A program made the translations under genes and the position numbers. Under the pieces are notes generated by a model. The model did not search any database, was not told the DNA's origin, and worked only from the letters and a program-made list of their open reading frames with translations. Source: Streptomyces althioticus (GTDB lineage Bacteria; Actinomycetota; Actinomycetes; Streptomycetales; Streptomycetaceae). Taken from it: DNA of 64,000 nucleotides. Positions 24,171 to 33,583 of the stretch are shown piece by piece (the first letter of the stretch is position 1; each line of letters opens with the position of its first letter). Location: assembly GCA_014649355.1 (NCBI GenBank), contig BMSW01000025.1, positions 1-64,000 on the forward strand. Reading direction: 5' to 3'.

Positions 24171-24728
24171 ATGCCTGCATCACGGGTCATCACGTGGGAG
24201 GTCACGGCGAGCGGCGGGTACGAGACCGCCTGGGCCGAGTTCGGCGGGGACGGACTGCGGGCCCGCGGGCGGGCCGTCGGGACGCTCCCGGAGCCCTACT
24301 GGATCACCTACGAACTCCTGGCCGGGGACGCGTACGTCACCCGCCGGCTGACGGTGACGGCCGAGGACGCGTCCGGCAGCCGCTCGCTGGACCTGCGGCA
24401 CGACGGCCGCGGCGGCTGGACCGCCGACGGGGAGCGGGTGGACGCCCTGGACGGCGCCCTCGACTGCGACCTGGGTCTGTGCCCGCTGACGAACACCATG
24501 CCGGTGCTGCGGCACGGTCTGCACCGCACCCCGGGCGAGCGGGAGTTCCTGATGGCGTGGGTGTCCGTGCCCGGCCTGGACGTCGAGCCGTCACGGCAGA
24601 CGTACACGCATCTGGGGCCCCGGCGCGTCCGCTACGCCTCCGGGGACTTCCGCAGCGATCTGACCTTCGACGAGGACGGCTGTGTCGTCGACTACCCGCG
24701 GCTGGCACGGCGGGTGGCGCCCCGCTGA
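24171..24728 (+). CDS. Putative glycolipid-binding domain protein (DUF1089-like)
   Basis: A 185-aa cytosolic protein resembling the putative glycolipid-binding family (PF06475/DUF1089), a beta-rich fold of unproven function. Recognisable family features are the early ETAWAEF block, ITYELLAGDAYVTRRL, CDLGLCPLTNTMPVLRHGL in the middle, and YASGDFRSDLTFDEDGCVVDYP at the end. TAGGGT at 24159-24164, 6 nt before the ATG, with no Shine-Dalgarno, suggests a leaderless transcript. It is monocistronic and convergent with the ABC-F gene. Confidence 0.75.
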   Translation: MPASRVITWEVTASGGYETAWAEFGGDGLRARGRAVGTLPEPYWITYELLAGDAYVTRRLTVTAEDASGSRSLDLRHDGRGGWTADGERVDALDGALDCDLGLCPLTNTMPVLRHGLHRTPGEREFLMAWVSVPGLDVEPSRQTYTHLGPRRVRYASGDFRSDLTFDEDGCVVDYPRLARRVAPR

Positions 24729-24767
24729 GTCCCGTCCGCCGCGGGGCACGGAAGCCCCCGACGGGGT

Positions 24768-26408
24768 CTAGTGCTCGCTCACCCGGCCGTCCGTGACGTG
24801 CAGACGACGGGTCACATGGACCGCGTCCAGCATGCGGCGGTCGTGGGTGACCAGCAGCAGCGTGCCCTCGTAGGCGTCGAGGGCGGACTCCAGCTGCTCG
24901 ATGGCCGGCAGGTCGAGGTGGTTGGTCGGCTCGTCCAGGACGAGGAGGTTGACCCCCCGGCCCTGGAGCAGGGCGAGGGCGGCGCGGGTGCGCTCGCCCG
25001 GTGACAGGGTCGCCGCGGGACGCAGCACGTGCTCCGCCTTCAGACCGAACTTGGCGAGCAGCGTGCGGATGTCCGCCGGCTCCAGCTCGGGCACCGAGGG
25101 ACGGAAGGCGTCCAGCAGGGTCTCCGGGCCGTGGAACAGCGCGCGGGCCTGGTCGACCTCCCCCAGCAGCACGCCCGAGCCCAGGGCGGCGTGGCCGGCG
25201 TCGAGCGGGACGCGGCCCAGCAGGGCGCCGAGCAGGGTGGACTTGCCGGCGCCGTTCGCGCCGGTCACCGCGACCCTGTCGGCCCAGTCGACCTGGAGGG
25301 TCACCGGGCCGAGGGTGAAGCCGTCCCGGCGTACGACGGCGTCCCGCAGGCTCGCGACCACGGCGCCGGAGCGCGGGGCCGCCGCGATCTCCATGCGCAG
25401 CTCCCACTCCTTGCGCGGCTCCTCGACGACCTCCAGGCGCTCGATCATCCGCTGGGTCTGGCGCGCCTTGGCGGCCTGCTTCTCGCTGGCCTCGCTGCGG
25501 AACTTGCGGCCGATCTTGTCGTTGTCGCTGCCCGCCTTGCGGCGCGCGTTCTTCACGCCCTTGTCCATCCAGGCGCGCTGCGTCTGCGCCCGGTCCTGGA
25601 GGGCGGCGCGCTTGTCGGCGTACTCCTCGTACTGGTCGCGGGCGTGCCGGCGGGCCACCTCGCGCTCCTCGAGGTAGGCGTCGTAGCCGCCGCCGTAGAG
25701 GTTGATCTGCCGCTGCGCCAGGTCGAGTTCGAGGACCTTGGTGACCGTGCGGGAGAGGAACTCGCGGTCGTGGCTGACGACGACCGTGCCGGCGCGCAGG
25801 CCGCTCACGAACCGTTCCAGGCGCTCCAGCCCGTCGAGGTCGAGGTCGTTGGTCGGCTCGTCGAGCAGAAAGACGTCGTAGCGGGACAGCAGCAGCGAGG
25901 CGAGTCCGGCGCGGGCCGCCTGGCCGCCGGAGAGGGCGGTCATCGGCTGGTCGAGGCCGACGTCCAGGCCGAGCGTGGCGGCGACCTCCTCGGCGCGCTC
26001 GTCGAGGTCGGCGCCGCCCAGCGCGAGCCAGCGTTCGAGGGCGGTGGCGTAGGCGTCGTCCGCGCCGGGGGCGCCGTCGACGAGGCCCTGGGTCGCCTCG
26101 TCCATGGCGTGCTGGGCCTCGGCGACGCCGGTGCGGCGGGCCAGGAAGGCGCGCACGCTCTCGCCGGGCCTGCGCTCCGGCTCCTGCGGGAGGTGGCCGA
26201 CGGTGGCGGTGGGCGGGGAGAGGCGCAGCTCGCCCTCCTCGGGCGCGGCGAGCCCGGCGAGCAGGCGGAGCAGCGTGGACTTGCCGGCGCCGTTGGCCCC
26301 GACCAGGCCGATCACGTCACCGGGTGCGACGACGAGGTCGAGCCCGGCGAACAGGGAGCGGTCGCCGTGTCCGGCGGCGAGGTTCTTGGCGACGAGGGTG
26401 GCAGTCAT
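24768..26408 (-). CDS. ABC-F family ATPase
   Basis: A 546-aa soluble protein with two ABC domains joined by a charged linker and no membrane helices, the ABC-F architecture of ribosome-associated ATPases. Walker A motifs are GANGAGKST near residue 38 and again near residue 359; signatures are LSGGQAARA and LSPGERTRA; Walker B motifs end in DEPTND and DEPTNH. The Lys/Arg-rich linker around residues 240-330 is the P-site tRNA interaction region in this family. TAGGAT lies 9 nt before the ATG and there is no Shine-Dalgarno. No leader attenuator was seen, unlike the second ABC-F gene at 47.6 kb. It may be a housekeeping (Uup/EttA-like) or resistance factor. Confidence 0.88.
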   Translation of the reverse strand: MTATLVAKNLAAGHGDRSLFAGLDLVVAPGDVIGLVGANGAGKSTLLRLLAGLAAPEEGELRLSPPTATVGHLPQEPERRPGESVRAFLARRTGVAEAQHAMDEATQGLVDGAPGADDAYATALERWLALGGADLDERAEEVAATLGLDVGLDQPMTALSGGQAARAGLASLLLSRYDVFLLDEPTNDLDLDGLERLERFVSGLRAGTVVVSHDREFLSRTVTKVLELDLAQRQINLYGGGYDAYLEEREVARRHARDQYEEYADKRAALQDRAQTQRAWMDKGVKNARRKAGSDNDKIGRKFRSEASEKQAAKARQTQRMIERLEVVEEPRKEWELRMEIAAAPRSGAVVASLRDAVVRRDGFTLGPVTLQVDWADRVAVTGANGAGKSTLLGALLGRVPLDAGHAALGSGVLLGEVDQARALFHGPETLLDAFRPSVPELEPADIRTLLAKFGLKAEHVLRPAATLSPGERTRAALALLQGRGVNLLVLDEPTNHLDLPAIEQLESALDAYEGTLLLVTHDRRMLDAVHVTRRLHVTDGRVSEH

Positions 26409-26447
26409 CAGACCGCGATCCTAGAGCCTCCGCCGTACGGCGGAGAC

Positions 26448-27467
26448 TCAGGGGCGGACTGCGGTGACCAGCACCGTTCCGGCGGTACGGGCCACCAGGT
26501 ACGCCTTGCCCCGCACCGCGGGAGGGTCCAGCGGGACGCGGTGCCGGCCGGGTTCGAGGAGCGCGTCGAACAGGTCGCGGCTGCGGGCGCGGGAGAGGCG
26601 GTCGACACGGTGCGCGGTGAGGCGGACGCGGCAGGCGGCGACCACCTCGAACTCGGCGGCGCCGTCCGCCACGGTGAGGTCCGTGAGCCGCCGGTGGTCG
26701 TCCCGGCCCGCCTCCAGGGCCTGTTCGGCCTGCGCGACCAGCAGCGGGACGACGGGCGCGAGCGCGTCGACGCAGGGCACGTCCGCCCCGGCGCCGGCCA
26801 GCGCCCGGCGGACGGCGTCGCGTTCACGCGCGGGAACCGAGCGGCCGAACAGCACCGCGCCGTAGGAACGCAGTTCGTCGGCGGGGACGCCGTCGGCGCT
26901 CTGGGTGACGTCGGCGCCGATGCCGACGGCACGCAGGGCGGCGGCCGGGCGGGCGAGCTGGGCCACGCGGGGGCCGACGAGCAGGACGCGGCGGCTGCCG
27001 GGGAGGTCGCCGTCCAGGAGGGCGTTCAGGGCCGCGCGGTACTCGTCGCCACGGAACCGGAAGGGGCCCATCCCGTGGTAGCCGTCGCGTTCCAGGTCGG
27101 CCCGGTCGCCGGTCTGCCAGGCGAAGTCCCGCCAGACGACGTCCTGCCCGTCCCGCTCGATGACGGCGGTCACGGCGCCGCACGCGAGGTCCTCGCACTC
27201 GGGGCAGCCGTAGAGGACGTGCCGGCCGTCGGGCAGGGGCGCGCCGGTCTCCAGCAGCAGGCCGCGGACCTGGGCGGTGAAGAGGGACGGCGGCACGTCG
27301 GAGGCGAGCGGGGAGACGGCGTCCAGGTCGGACAGCCGGTACAGCAGCGGGCGTCCGTCGACGACGAAGTCGACGAAGTCGCGGTGCACTTGGAGGTCAC
27401 CGCCGGCGAGAAGCCCTCCGGGGCGGGTCGCCGGCGCCAGGCCGAAGGTCGCGTACTCGGCAGACAT
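26448..27467 (-). CDS. Conserved actinobacterial protein of unknown function (sometimes labelled oxidoreductase)
   Basis: A 339-aa protein with no domain I can name. A CPECEDLACG segment near residue 88 could bind a metal or act as a redox pair. The middle carries a RVLLVGPRVAQLARPAAALR stretch and ADVTQSADGVPADEL that look like part of a Rossmann-like region, without a clean glycine motif. AATACT lies 6 nt before the ATG with no Shine-Dalgarno, so it is probably leaderless. It is divergent from the D-amino-acid oxidase gene, with 66 nt between starts, so the two promoters overlap and may be co-regulated. Confidence 0.65.
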   Translation of the reverse strand: MSAEYATFGLAPATRPGGLLAGGDLQVHRDFVDFVVDGRPLLYRLSDLDAVSPLASDVPPSLFTAQVRGLLLETGAPLPDGRHVLYGCPECEDLACGAVTAVIERDGQDVVWRDFAWQTGDRADLERDGYHGMGPFRFRGDEYRAALNALLDGDLPGSRRVLLVGPRVAQLARPAAALRAVGIGADVTQSADGVPADELRSYGAVLFGRSVPARERDAVRRALAGAGADVPCVDALAPVVPLLVAQAEQALEAGRDDHRRLTDLTVADGAAEFEVVAACRVRLTAHRVDRLSRARSRDLFDALLEPGRHRVPLDPPAVRGKAYLVARTAGTVLVTAVRP

Positions 27468-27533
27468 GCCGTGAGTATTCCCACCCCGGGCCGGACCCGA
27501 GCACGCGCGCGGACATCCGCTACCGTCCGCCGG

Positions 27534-28487
27534 ATGGGAAGCGAAACGGACGACGGTGTCGTGGTGGTCGGCGGCGGGGTGACCGGGCTGACCACGGCGG
27601 TGGTCCTCGCCGAGCGGGGCGTACGGGTGCGGCTGTGGACGCGGGACCCGGTCGGGGCGACCACCTCGGCGGTAGCGGGCGCCCTGTGGTGGCCGTACCG
27701 CATCGATCCGCCCGAGGCCGCGCAGGCGTGGGCGCTGGAATCACTCGGTGTGTACGAGGAGATGGCGCTGCGGCCGGAGGCCACGGGCGTACGGATGGTC
27801 GAGGGAGTACTGGGCGAGACGCCGATGGACGAGGTCGGCGGGTGGGCCGCCGCGCGGCTGCCGGGGCTGCGTCCGGTGACGGAGGCCGAGTACCCGGGCG
27901 GGTGGGGGCTGTGGGCGCGGCTGCCGCTGATCGACATGCCGGCCCATCTGCCGTATCTGCGGGACCGGTTGACGGCGGCGGGCGGCACGGTGGAGACGCG
28001 TGCCGTGGCGGATCTGGCGGAGGCCGACGCGCCGGTGGTGGTGAACTGCACGGGGCTGGCGGCGCGGGAGCTGGTGCCCGACCCGTCGGTGCGGCCGGTG
28101 CGGGGGCAGCTGGTGGTCGTGGAGAACCCGGGGATCCGCACCTGGATGGTCACCGAGGGCGCGGACGGGTCGATGGCGTACTTCTTCCCGCAGCCGGGGC
28201 GGTTGCTGCTGGGCGGGACGGCCGAGGAGGACGTGTGGTCCGACCGGCCGGACCCGGCGGCGGCCGAGGCGATCGTGCGGCGGTGCGCGGCGCTGCGCCC
28301 GGAGATCGCCGGCGCCCGCGTGCTGGAGCACCGGGTGGGGCTGCGGCCCGCGCGGCACGCGGTCCGTCTGGAGCGCACCCGGCTGCCCGACGGGCGGGTG
28401 CTGGTGCACAACTACGGCCACGGCGGCGCGGGCGTCACCGTGGCCTGGGGGTGTGCGCGGGAGGCGGCGGGGCTGGCCGCGGAGTGA
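27534..28487 (+). CDS. FAD-dependent D-amino-acid oxidase family protein
   Basis: A 317-aa DAO-fold flavoprotein that oxidatively deaminates D-amino acids, or possibly another amine. FAD binding is shown by VVVVGGGVTGL (Gly13-Gly18); typical DAAO features are AGALWWPYRI, VVNCTGLAARELV, RPVRGQLVVVE, and the C-terminal HNYGHGGAGVTVAWGCA. About 317 residues is normal for bacterial DAAO. The C-terminus lacks a peroxisomal-type tripeptide, as expected. TACCGT at 27521-27526 lies 7 nt before the ATG with no Shine-Dalgarno. A much longer in-frame frame upstream is antisense to the ABC-F gene and is not real. Confidence 0.9.
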   Translation: MGSETDDGVVVVGGGVTGLTTAVVLAERGVRVRLWTRDPVGATTSAVAGALWWPYRIDPPEAAQAWALESLGVYEEMALRPEATGVRMVEGVLGETPMDEVGGWAAARLPGLRPVTEAEYPGGWGLWARLPLIDMPAHLPYLRDRLTAAGGTVETRAVADLAEADAPVVVNCTGLAARELVPDPSVRPVRGQLVVVENPGIRTWMVTEGADGSMAYFFPQPGRLLLGGTAEEDVWSDRPDPAAAEAIVRRCAALRPEIAGARVLEHRVGLRPARHAVRLERTRLPDGRVLVHNYGHGGAGVTVAWGCAREAAGLAAE

Positions 28488-28489
28488 GG

Positions 28490-28520
28490 CGCGGGGCGGG
28501 CGTCGGGCGCCCGCCCCGCG
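28490..28520. terminator. Bidirectional terminator, 13-bp perfect stem
   Basis: CGCGGGGCGGGCG (28490-28502) pairs perfectly with 28508-28520 around a 5-nt loop, in the 54-nt gap between the convergent D-amino-acid oxidase and BCCT transporter genes. Confidence 0.75.
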
Positions 28521-28541
28521 TCACGGCACGCGCCGAGGGAT

Positions 28542-30263
28542 TCAGTGCTTGCCGATGGGGTCGCCTTCGACGTCCGGTCCGCGGCCGGGTCCGACACGCA
28601 GCTCGAACTCACCGTCGTACTTCTTGTGGCCCTCGATGACCGCGAGTTCGACGGCCTCGCTGCCCATCTTGTCGCGGACGACGAGCGGGTCGTGGCGCAG
28701 GTCCCGCATGAGTGCCACGCACATGAAGATCATGACGACGACGAACGGCGCCGCGGCGAGGATGGTGAGGTTCTGCAGGCCGGTCAGGGCGTCGCCCTGG
28801 CCGCTGCCGACCAGCAGCATGATGGCCGCGACCGCACCGGTCACCACGCCCCAGAACACCACGGCCCAGCGGCTGGGTTCGAGGGAGCCCCTCTGCGAGA
28901 GGGTGCCCATCACGACGGAGGCCGCGTCGGCGCCCGAGACGAAGAAGATGCCCACGAGGACCATCACCAGCAGGCTGGTGGCGGTGGCGATGGGGTACTC
29001 CTGGAGCACGGCGAACAGCCGGCCCTCGGGGGTGGTCTCGTCGCCGAGCCGGTTCTGCTCCTGGAGGCGCATGGCCGAGCCGCCGAAGATGGCGAACCAG
29101 ACCAGGCTGACCGCGCTGGGCACGAGGATGACACCGCCGATGAACTGACGGATGGTCCGGCCGCGGCTGATGCGGGCGATGAACATGCCGACGAACGGCG
29201 TCCAGGAGATCCACCACGCCCAGTAGAAGACGGTCCAGCTGCCCAGCCAGGCGGGGACGTCCTCACCGCCGCTGATCTCGGTGCGGCCGGCCATCTCCGG
29301 CAGGTCGCCGAGGTAGGTGAAGACGGACGTCGGCAGCAGGTCCAGGACGAGGACGGTGGGGCCGGCGACGAACACGAACACGGCGAGGAGCAGCGCCAGC
29401 ACCATGTTGATGTTGGACAGCCACTGGATGCCCTTCTCCACGCCGGACACCGCGGACGCCACGAACGCCACGGTCAGCACGGCGATGATGGAGACCAGCA
29501 GGCCGGTGCCGACCTTCTCCAGCCAGTTGAGCTTCTCCACACCGGAGCCGATCTGCAGCGCGCCGAGGCCGAGGGAGGCCGCCGAGCCGAAGACGGTCGC
29601 GATGATGGCGAGCACGTCGATGATCCGGCCGCCGGCGCCGTTGGCGTTCTTCTCGCCGATGAGCGGGGTGAACACGGCGCTGACGGTCTGCCGGCGGCGG
29701 CGCCGGAAGGTGCTGTAGGCGATGGCGAGGCCGACCACGGCGTAGATGGCCCACGGGTGGAGCGTCCAGTGGAACAGCGTGGTGGCCATGGCCGTCGCCA
29801 TCCGGTCGCCCGCGTCCTCGGGGCTGGTGCCGGGCGGCGGGGTGTCGAAGTGCGCGAGCGGTTCGCTCACGCCCCAGAACATCAGGCCGATGCCCATGCC
29901 GGCGCTGAACATCATGGCGATCCACGACACGGTCCGGAACTCCGGCTCCTCGCCCTCGGCACCGAGGGTGATGCGGCCGTAGCGGCTGGCGGCCAGCCAC
30001 AGGGCGAAGACGACGAAGCCGGAGGCGGCCAGGACGAAGCCCCAGCCGCCGTTGTGCATGAGCCCGCTGAGCAGGTCGGCGGAGACGTCCTCCAGCGAGT
30101 CCGTCCAGACGGCTCCCCACAGGACGAAGGCCAGGGTGAGCACGGCGGTGACGCCGAACACCACCCAGTCGGTGCGCGGCCTGTTCCGGCCGGGCAGGCC
30201 CGCTTCGGAGCCGGGCAGCGGACCTGCCGTGTTGTCCTTGTCGCTTTGGTGGTCCTGCGTCAC
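28542..30263 (-). CDS. BCCT family glycine betaine/choline transporter
   Basis: A 573-aa secondary transporter of the betaine-choline-carnitine family with about 12 membrane helices. Visible hallmarks are the GMGIGLMFWGVSEPLAHF segment (Gly-rich sodium/substrate site in TM3), HPWAIYAVVGLAIAYSTFR, and the Trp-rich TM8 block FYWAWWISWTPFVGMFIARI that forms the quaternary-amine box. About 30 hydrophilic residues precede TM1 and a charged tail of about 45 follows the last helix, which in BetP-like proteins senses osmolarity. GTG at 30263 is preceded by GAAAGG. It probably takes up compatible solutes; no betaine-synthesis gene is adjacent. Confidence 0.93.
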   Translation of the reverse strand: MTQDHQSDKDNTAGPLPGSEAGLPGRNRPRTDWVVFGVTAVLTLAFVLWGAVWTDSLEDVSADLLSGLMHNGGWGFVLAASGFVVFALWLAASRYGRITLGAEGEEPEFRTVSWIAMMFSAGMGIGLMFWGVSEPLAHFDTPPPGTSPEDAGDRMATAMATTLFHWTLHPWAIYAVVGLAIAYSTFRRRRRQTVSAVFTPLIGEKNANGAGGRIIDVLAIIATVFGSAASLGLGALQIGSGVEKLNWLEKVGTGLLVSIIAVLTVAFVASAVSGVEKGIQWLSNINMVLALLLAVFVFVAGPTVLVLDLLPTSVFTYLGDLPEMAGRTEISGGEDVPAWLGSWTVFYWAWWISWTPFVGMFIARISRGRTIRQFIGGVILVPSAVSLVWFAIFGGSAMRLQEQNRLGDETTPEGRLFAVLQEYPIATATSLLVMVLVGIFFVSGADAASVVMGTLSQRGSLEPSRWAVVFWGVVTGAVAAIMLLVGSGQGDALTGLQNLTILAAAPFVVVMIFMCVALMRDLRHDPLVVRDKMGSEAVELAVIEGHKKYDGEFELRVGPGRGPDVEGDPIGKH

Positions 30264-30344
30264 AGGCGGAACCTTTCGTCCGAGCCTTCGGGCGGAGAGC
30301 CCTCCTCCCGATAGGCCCTTACCACCGATGGCGCAAAATTCACC

Positions 30345-31634
30345 TCATCGACAGGACGTGATCGCCTCGCCTTCCGTCAGGTGGTACGCCGCCCGGCCGT
30401 CCAGGAGCAGCGGGACGAGCGCCCGCAGCGACTGCCGCAGCGGTACGAGAACACCGTCGCCGCGCTTCTGCACGCGTACGCCGTGGAGGGCCAGTTCGTC
30501 GCCCACCTCCGCGTACTGACCTGGGGTGAGGCGGTAGGCGCAGGGCGGATCGGCGAGCACCTCGGACGGGTCGGGCGTCTCGTTGTCGGCGCCGCCGAGG
30601 TACACCGGGCCGCGGTCCGCGTGGCCGGCGGCGCGGGCCCGGGCGGTGACCGCCTCGACCGTCCCGCGCTGCTCCGAGGAGAAACGGATCAGGCCGTTCA
30701 GGGCGGCGAGATGGGAGTCGACCCTGCGCCGGTTGTTGAGCGCCGCGTCGACCTTCTCGCGGTCGGTGAGCGGATCGACGCGGCTCTCGATGAGCAGGCC
30801 GACGGCGTGTTTGACGCCGGACAGGTTGCGCAGGATGCGTTCCTGGCCGTCGCCCGCGGTCTGGCGGACCGGGTCGCCGGTGACGGGGTCGGTCCAGATG
30901 CCGTAGGTGCCGGTGGAGTACCCGGCGGCGCCGGCGGCGGGCCGGACGTGGTCCTGGGACAGCGACCGGGCGGTGTCGTGGACGGCGGGGTCGGTGTTGA
31001 GGTTGCGCGGCCACAGGTCGAACAGGTCCTTGTCGTAGTACGGCGGGGTGGCGCCGTACTCGTGCAGGTCGTAGATGATGTCGGGCCGCTCGTCGCGGAT
31101 CACGGCGGCCAGCGCGCGGCCCTCGGCGGTCTTCAGGGCGACGTGGTCGCGGTTGATGTCGACACCGTCGCTGTTGCCGCGGGTGTCGGCGGCGCGGCCG
31201 TCGGGGTTGGCGGTGGGGACGACGAGCACCGTGGTGCGGTCCAGGAAGCGCCGGGTGTCCCTGTCCTCGGCGTACGCCAGGTCGCGGATCGTGGTGAGGC
31301 ACGCCTCGCGGCCGGAGGGTTCGTTGCCGTGCTGGCTGCACACCAGGAGGACCTTGTTGGGGGTCCGTTCCGCGCCGATGCGGACGAGCCGCAGCGGGCG
31401 CTGCTGGGCGGTGGTGCCGATGCGGGTCACGTGGACGCGGGCGCTCGCGCGGTCGACGGTCTCCAGGAGGCGCCGCTCCTCGGGCTGGGTGGTCCAGCGG
31501 GCGCCGTGGCTGAGTTCGAAGCCGGTGCGCGGCGGAGCGGCGGTGTCGTGCGCCCCGGCGGCGGGGGCGGTGACGAGCGTGGCGGCGAGGCCCGTGAGGG
31601 CGGTGGCGGTGAGGAGCGCGGCGCGTCGTTTCAT
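30345..31634 (-). CDS. Secreted M14 family zinc carboxypeptidase
   Basis: A 429-aa exported metallopeptidase. Residues 1-28 form a signal peptide (MKRRAALLTATALTGLAATL, cleavage probably after AAGA). The zinc site starts with HGNEPSGRE (HxxE), and NPDGRAAD and INRDH follow as in M14 enzymes; DLHEYGATPPYYD probably carries the third ligand. The protein extends about 130 residues beyond the core. The ATG overlaps the upstream hydrolase stop (ATGA). Together the two secreted peptidases could act in sequence on extracellular peptides. Confidence 0.87.
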   Translation of the reverse strand: MKRRAALLTATALTGLAATLVTAPAAGAHDTAAPPRTGFELSHGARWTTQPEERRLLETVDRASARVHVTRIGTTAQQRPLRLVRIGAERTPNKVLLVCSQHGNEPSGREACLTTIRDLAYAEDRDTRRFLDRTTVLVVPTANPDGRAADTRGNSDGVDINRDHVALKTAEGRALAAVIRDERPDIIYDLHEYGATPPYYDKDLFDLWPRNLNTDPAVHDTARSLSQDHVRPAAGAAGYSTGTYGIWTDPVTGDPVRQTAGDGQERILRNLSGVKHAVGLLIESRVDPLTDREKVDAALNNRRRVDSHLAALNGLIRFSSEQRGTVEAVTARARAAGHADRGPVYLGGADNETPDPSEVLADPPCAYRLTPGQYAEVGDELALHGVRVQKRGDGVLVPLRQSLRALVPLLLDGRAAYHLTEGEAITSCR

Positions 31635-33583
31635 CGGGTCTCCCCCGGGACTCGGTGGGCGGCGGCGGGCGGGCGGACGCCGTCCGGTGCGGTGTGCGGT
31701 GCCGTGACGGGCGGTCCTGAGGTGGCGCGGGCGAACGCGGCGGCGCCGCCGGCGAACGGGACCCGGGCGGAGGTGCGGGCCAGGTCGAGGGTGAGCGTGG
31801 GGGTGTCGGCCGGCGGGTCGATGAGGCCGCGGTCGGTGCCGGCGACGATCAGCGCGAGCCGGTGGCCGCGGGGGACGACGTGGTCGGTGGCGGCCAGGTC
31901 GAGGGCGAGGGTGTAGCGCTTGCCGGGGACGAGGGGTTCGCCCCGGCCGGTGCCTGCGTGTTCGCCGAGGTCGGCCCAGCCGCGGCTGACGACGGTGTGG
32001 CCGACGTCGGCGGTCTTGGCGCGGGTCTCCCGGTAGCAGGAGCTGTCGCCCTCGGTACTCGGTCCCCAGCAGGTGCGTTCGGGCAGGGTGACGATGCCTT
32101 CCCCGGCATCGGCGTAGTCGCGGATCGTGTCGGGACCCAGGTCGACCAGGACGGCGGTGAGATGGGCCGTCGGGGTGCTGGGCGTGACGGTGACGGTCAC
32201 CCGCGAGGATCCGGCGAGGCGCAGGTCGCGGGTGAGCGGCCGGGTGACGAAGCCCGCCTTCTCCGGGGTCGGGGTGTCGATCCGGGTCGCCCAGTCGGTC
32301 TCGTCCAGCGCGGGGTCGTCGGTGAAGGACGCGGTGCCCCGGCCGGGGCGCAGGCCGAGCGTGCCGACGCCGTCCTGGGCGCCGTGTGCGGGACGCAGGG
32401 TGACGGGGTGGGTGCCGCGCGGGGGCCAGGCGGTGGAGGTGACCCACGCGTCGGGCGCGCGCTCGATGTCGGCGACCGGTTCGCGGTCGATGCCGTTGTC
32501 GATGCCCTTGAGTTCGTGGTCGAACCAGCGGTGCAGGGTGCGCACCCACTCGGCGCGGCGGAAGTCGAAGGGGTCGACGTGACCGGTCTGCGACAGCCAG
32601 ATCTTGCGCCGTACGCCGTTCTTCCCGAGGGCGTCCCACCAGGGGCCGACGTGCTGCATGCGGACGTTGAGGTCCTGCATGCCGTGCACCAGGAAGACGC
32701 TGGCGCGGACCTTCTTCGCGGCGCGGACGTAGTCGCGTTCGGTCCACAGCGGGGTGCGGTCGCCGGTGCGCGGGGCGCCGTCGGTGAGCTTCCGGGCGAC
32801 CTCCGTGCAGTGTTCGCGGGCCTCGGGCGTCTGGACGTAGCGGGCGAGCCAGTCGGGTCCTGAGCCGTAGAGCGGGGCGCCCTGGGAGAAGTAGTAGTCG
32901 TACCAGGTGGAGATGGCGGCGATGGGGACGATGGTCTTCAGTCCCTTGACGCCGGTGGCGGCCACGCCGTTGGCGATGGTGCCGTCCCAGCTCTTGCCGA
33001 TCATGCCGGTGCTGCCGTCGGTCCAGTCGGCGCGGACCCGCTCGCCGCCGGTGCGGCTGGAGTACGCCTTCGCGCGGCCGTTCAGCCAGTCGACGACCGC
33101 CTTGGCGGACTGGATGTCGCTGCGGCCGCCGACGTCGACGCAGCCGTCGGAGCGGCTGGTGCCGGCGAGGTCGACGCCGACGACGGCGTAGCCGCGCGGC
33201 ACGAAATAGTTGTCGTAGAACAGCGGCATCCGCACGATGTCGCCGTGTCCGTCGTAGGTCTTGGTCTGGCTCTCGTTGCCCCGCCCGCAGCAGGAGTAGT
33301 ACGGGCTGGCGTCCATGATGACGGGGACCTTGCGGCCCGTCCGTGCGGCCTCGCGGGGCCGGACGATGTCGACGGCGACCCGGTCGGTGCGTCCGTCGCG
33401 GTCCTCGTCGAGGCCCGTGTCCACCCAGACGGCCTCGCGGATCGCGTCGGCGTAGGAGTGGACGGGGCGGCTCTCCCGGGGGGCGGCGTCCGCCGCGGCG
33501 GGGGTGAGCAGGGTGGCCGTCAGGGCGGCGGTGGCCGCCGTCGCGAGCGTTCTCCAGGTCGTGGGGCGCGTGCGTATCGGCAT
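31631..33583 (-). CDS. Secreted CocE/NonD family hydrolase (Xaa-Pro dipeptidyl-peptidase type)
   Basis: A 650-aa exported serine hydrolase of the X-Pro dipeptidyl-peptidase (S15)/cocaine-esterase family. A signal peptide is visible (WRTLATAATAALTATLL, cleavage near AADA). The alpha/beta-hydrolase triad reads as Ser in GKSWDG, Asp in HGMQDLNV and His in TGHVDPF; a C-terminal jelly-roll domain of about 230 residues follows (SSRVTVTVTPSTPTAHLTAV). TACCGT at 33591-33596 lies 7 nt before the ATG and there is no Shine-Dalgarno. It is co-transcribed with the M14 carboxypeptidase through an ATGA overlap. The native substrate could be proline-containing peptides or esters. Confidence 0.88.
   Translation of the reverse strand: MPIRTRPTTWRTLATAATAALTATLLTPAAADAAPRESRPVHSYADAIREAVWVDTGLDEDRDGRTDRVAVDIVRPREAARTGRKVPVIMDASPYYSCCGRGNESQTKTYDGHGDIVRMPLFYDNYFVPRGYAVVGVDLAGTSRSDGCVDVGGRSDIQSAKAVVDWLNGRAKAYSSRTGGERVRADWTDGSTGMIGKSWDGTIANGVAATGVKGLKTIVPIAAISTWYDYYFSQGAPLYGSGPDWLARYVQTPEAREHCTEVARKLTDGAPRTGDRTPLWTERDYVRAAKKVRASVFLVHGMQDLNVRMQHVGPWWDALGKNGVRRKIWLSQTGHVDPFDFRRAEWVRTLHRWFDHELKGIDNGIDREPVADIERAPDAWVTSTAWPPRGTHPVTLRPAHGAQDGVGTLGLRPGRGTASFTDDPALDETDWATRIDTPTPEKAGFVTRPLTRDLRLAGSSRVTVTVTPSTPTAHLTAVLVDLGPDTIRDYADAGEGIVTLPERTCWGPSTEGDSSCYRETRAKTADVGHTVVSRGWADLGEHAGTGRGEPLVPGKRYTLALDLAATDHVVPRGHRLALIVAGTDRGLIDPPADTPTLTLDLARTSARVPFAGGAAAFARATSGPPVTAPHTAPDGVRPPAAAHRVPGETR

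Noticed and set aside
25029..27533. Upstream part of an 1152-codon frame leading into the D-amino-acid oxidase
   Set aside because: It runs antisense to the ABC-F gene and the 26.4-kb unknown gene; the real start at 27534 has a -10 hexamer and the FAD motif starts 12 residues later.
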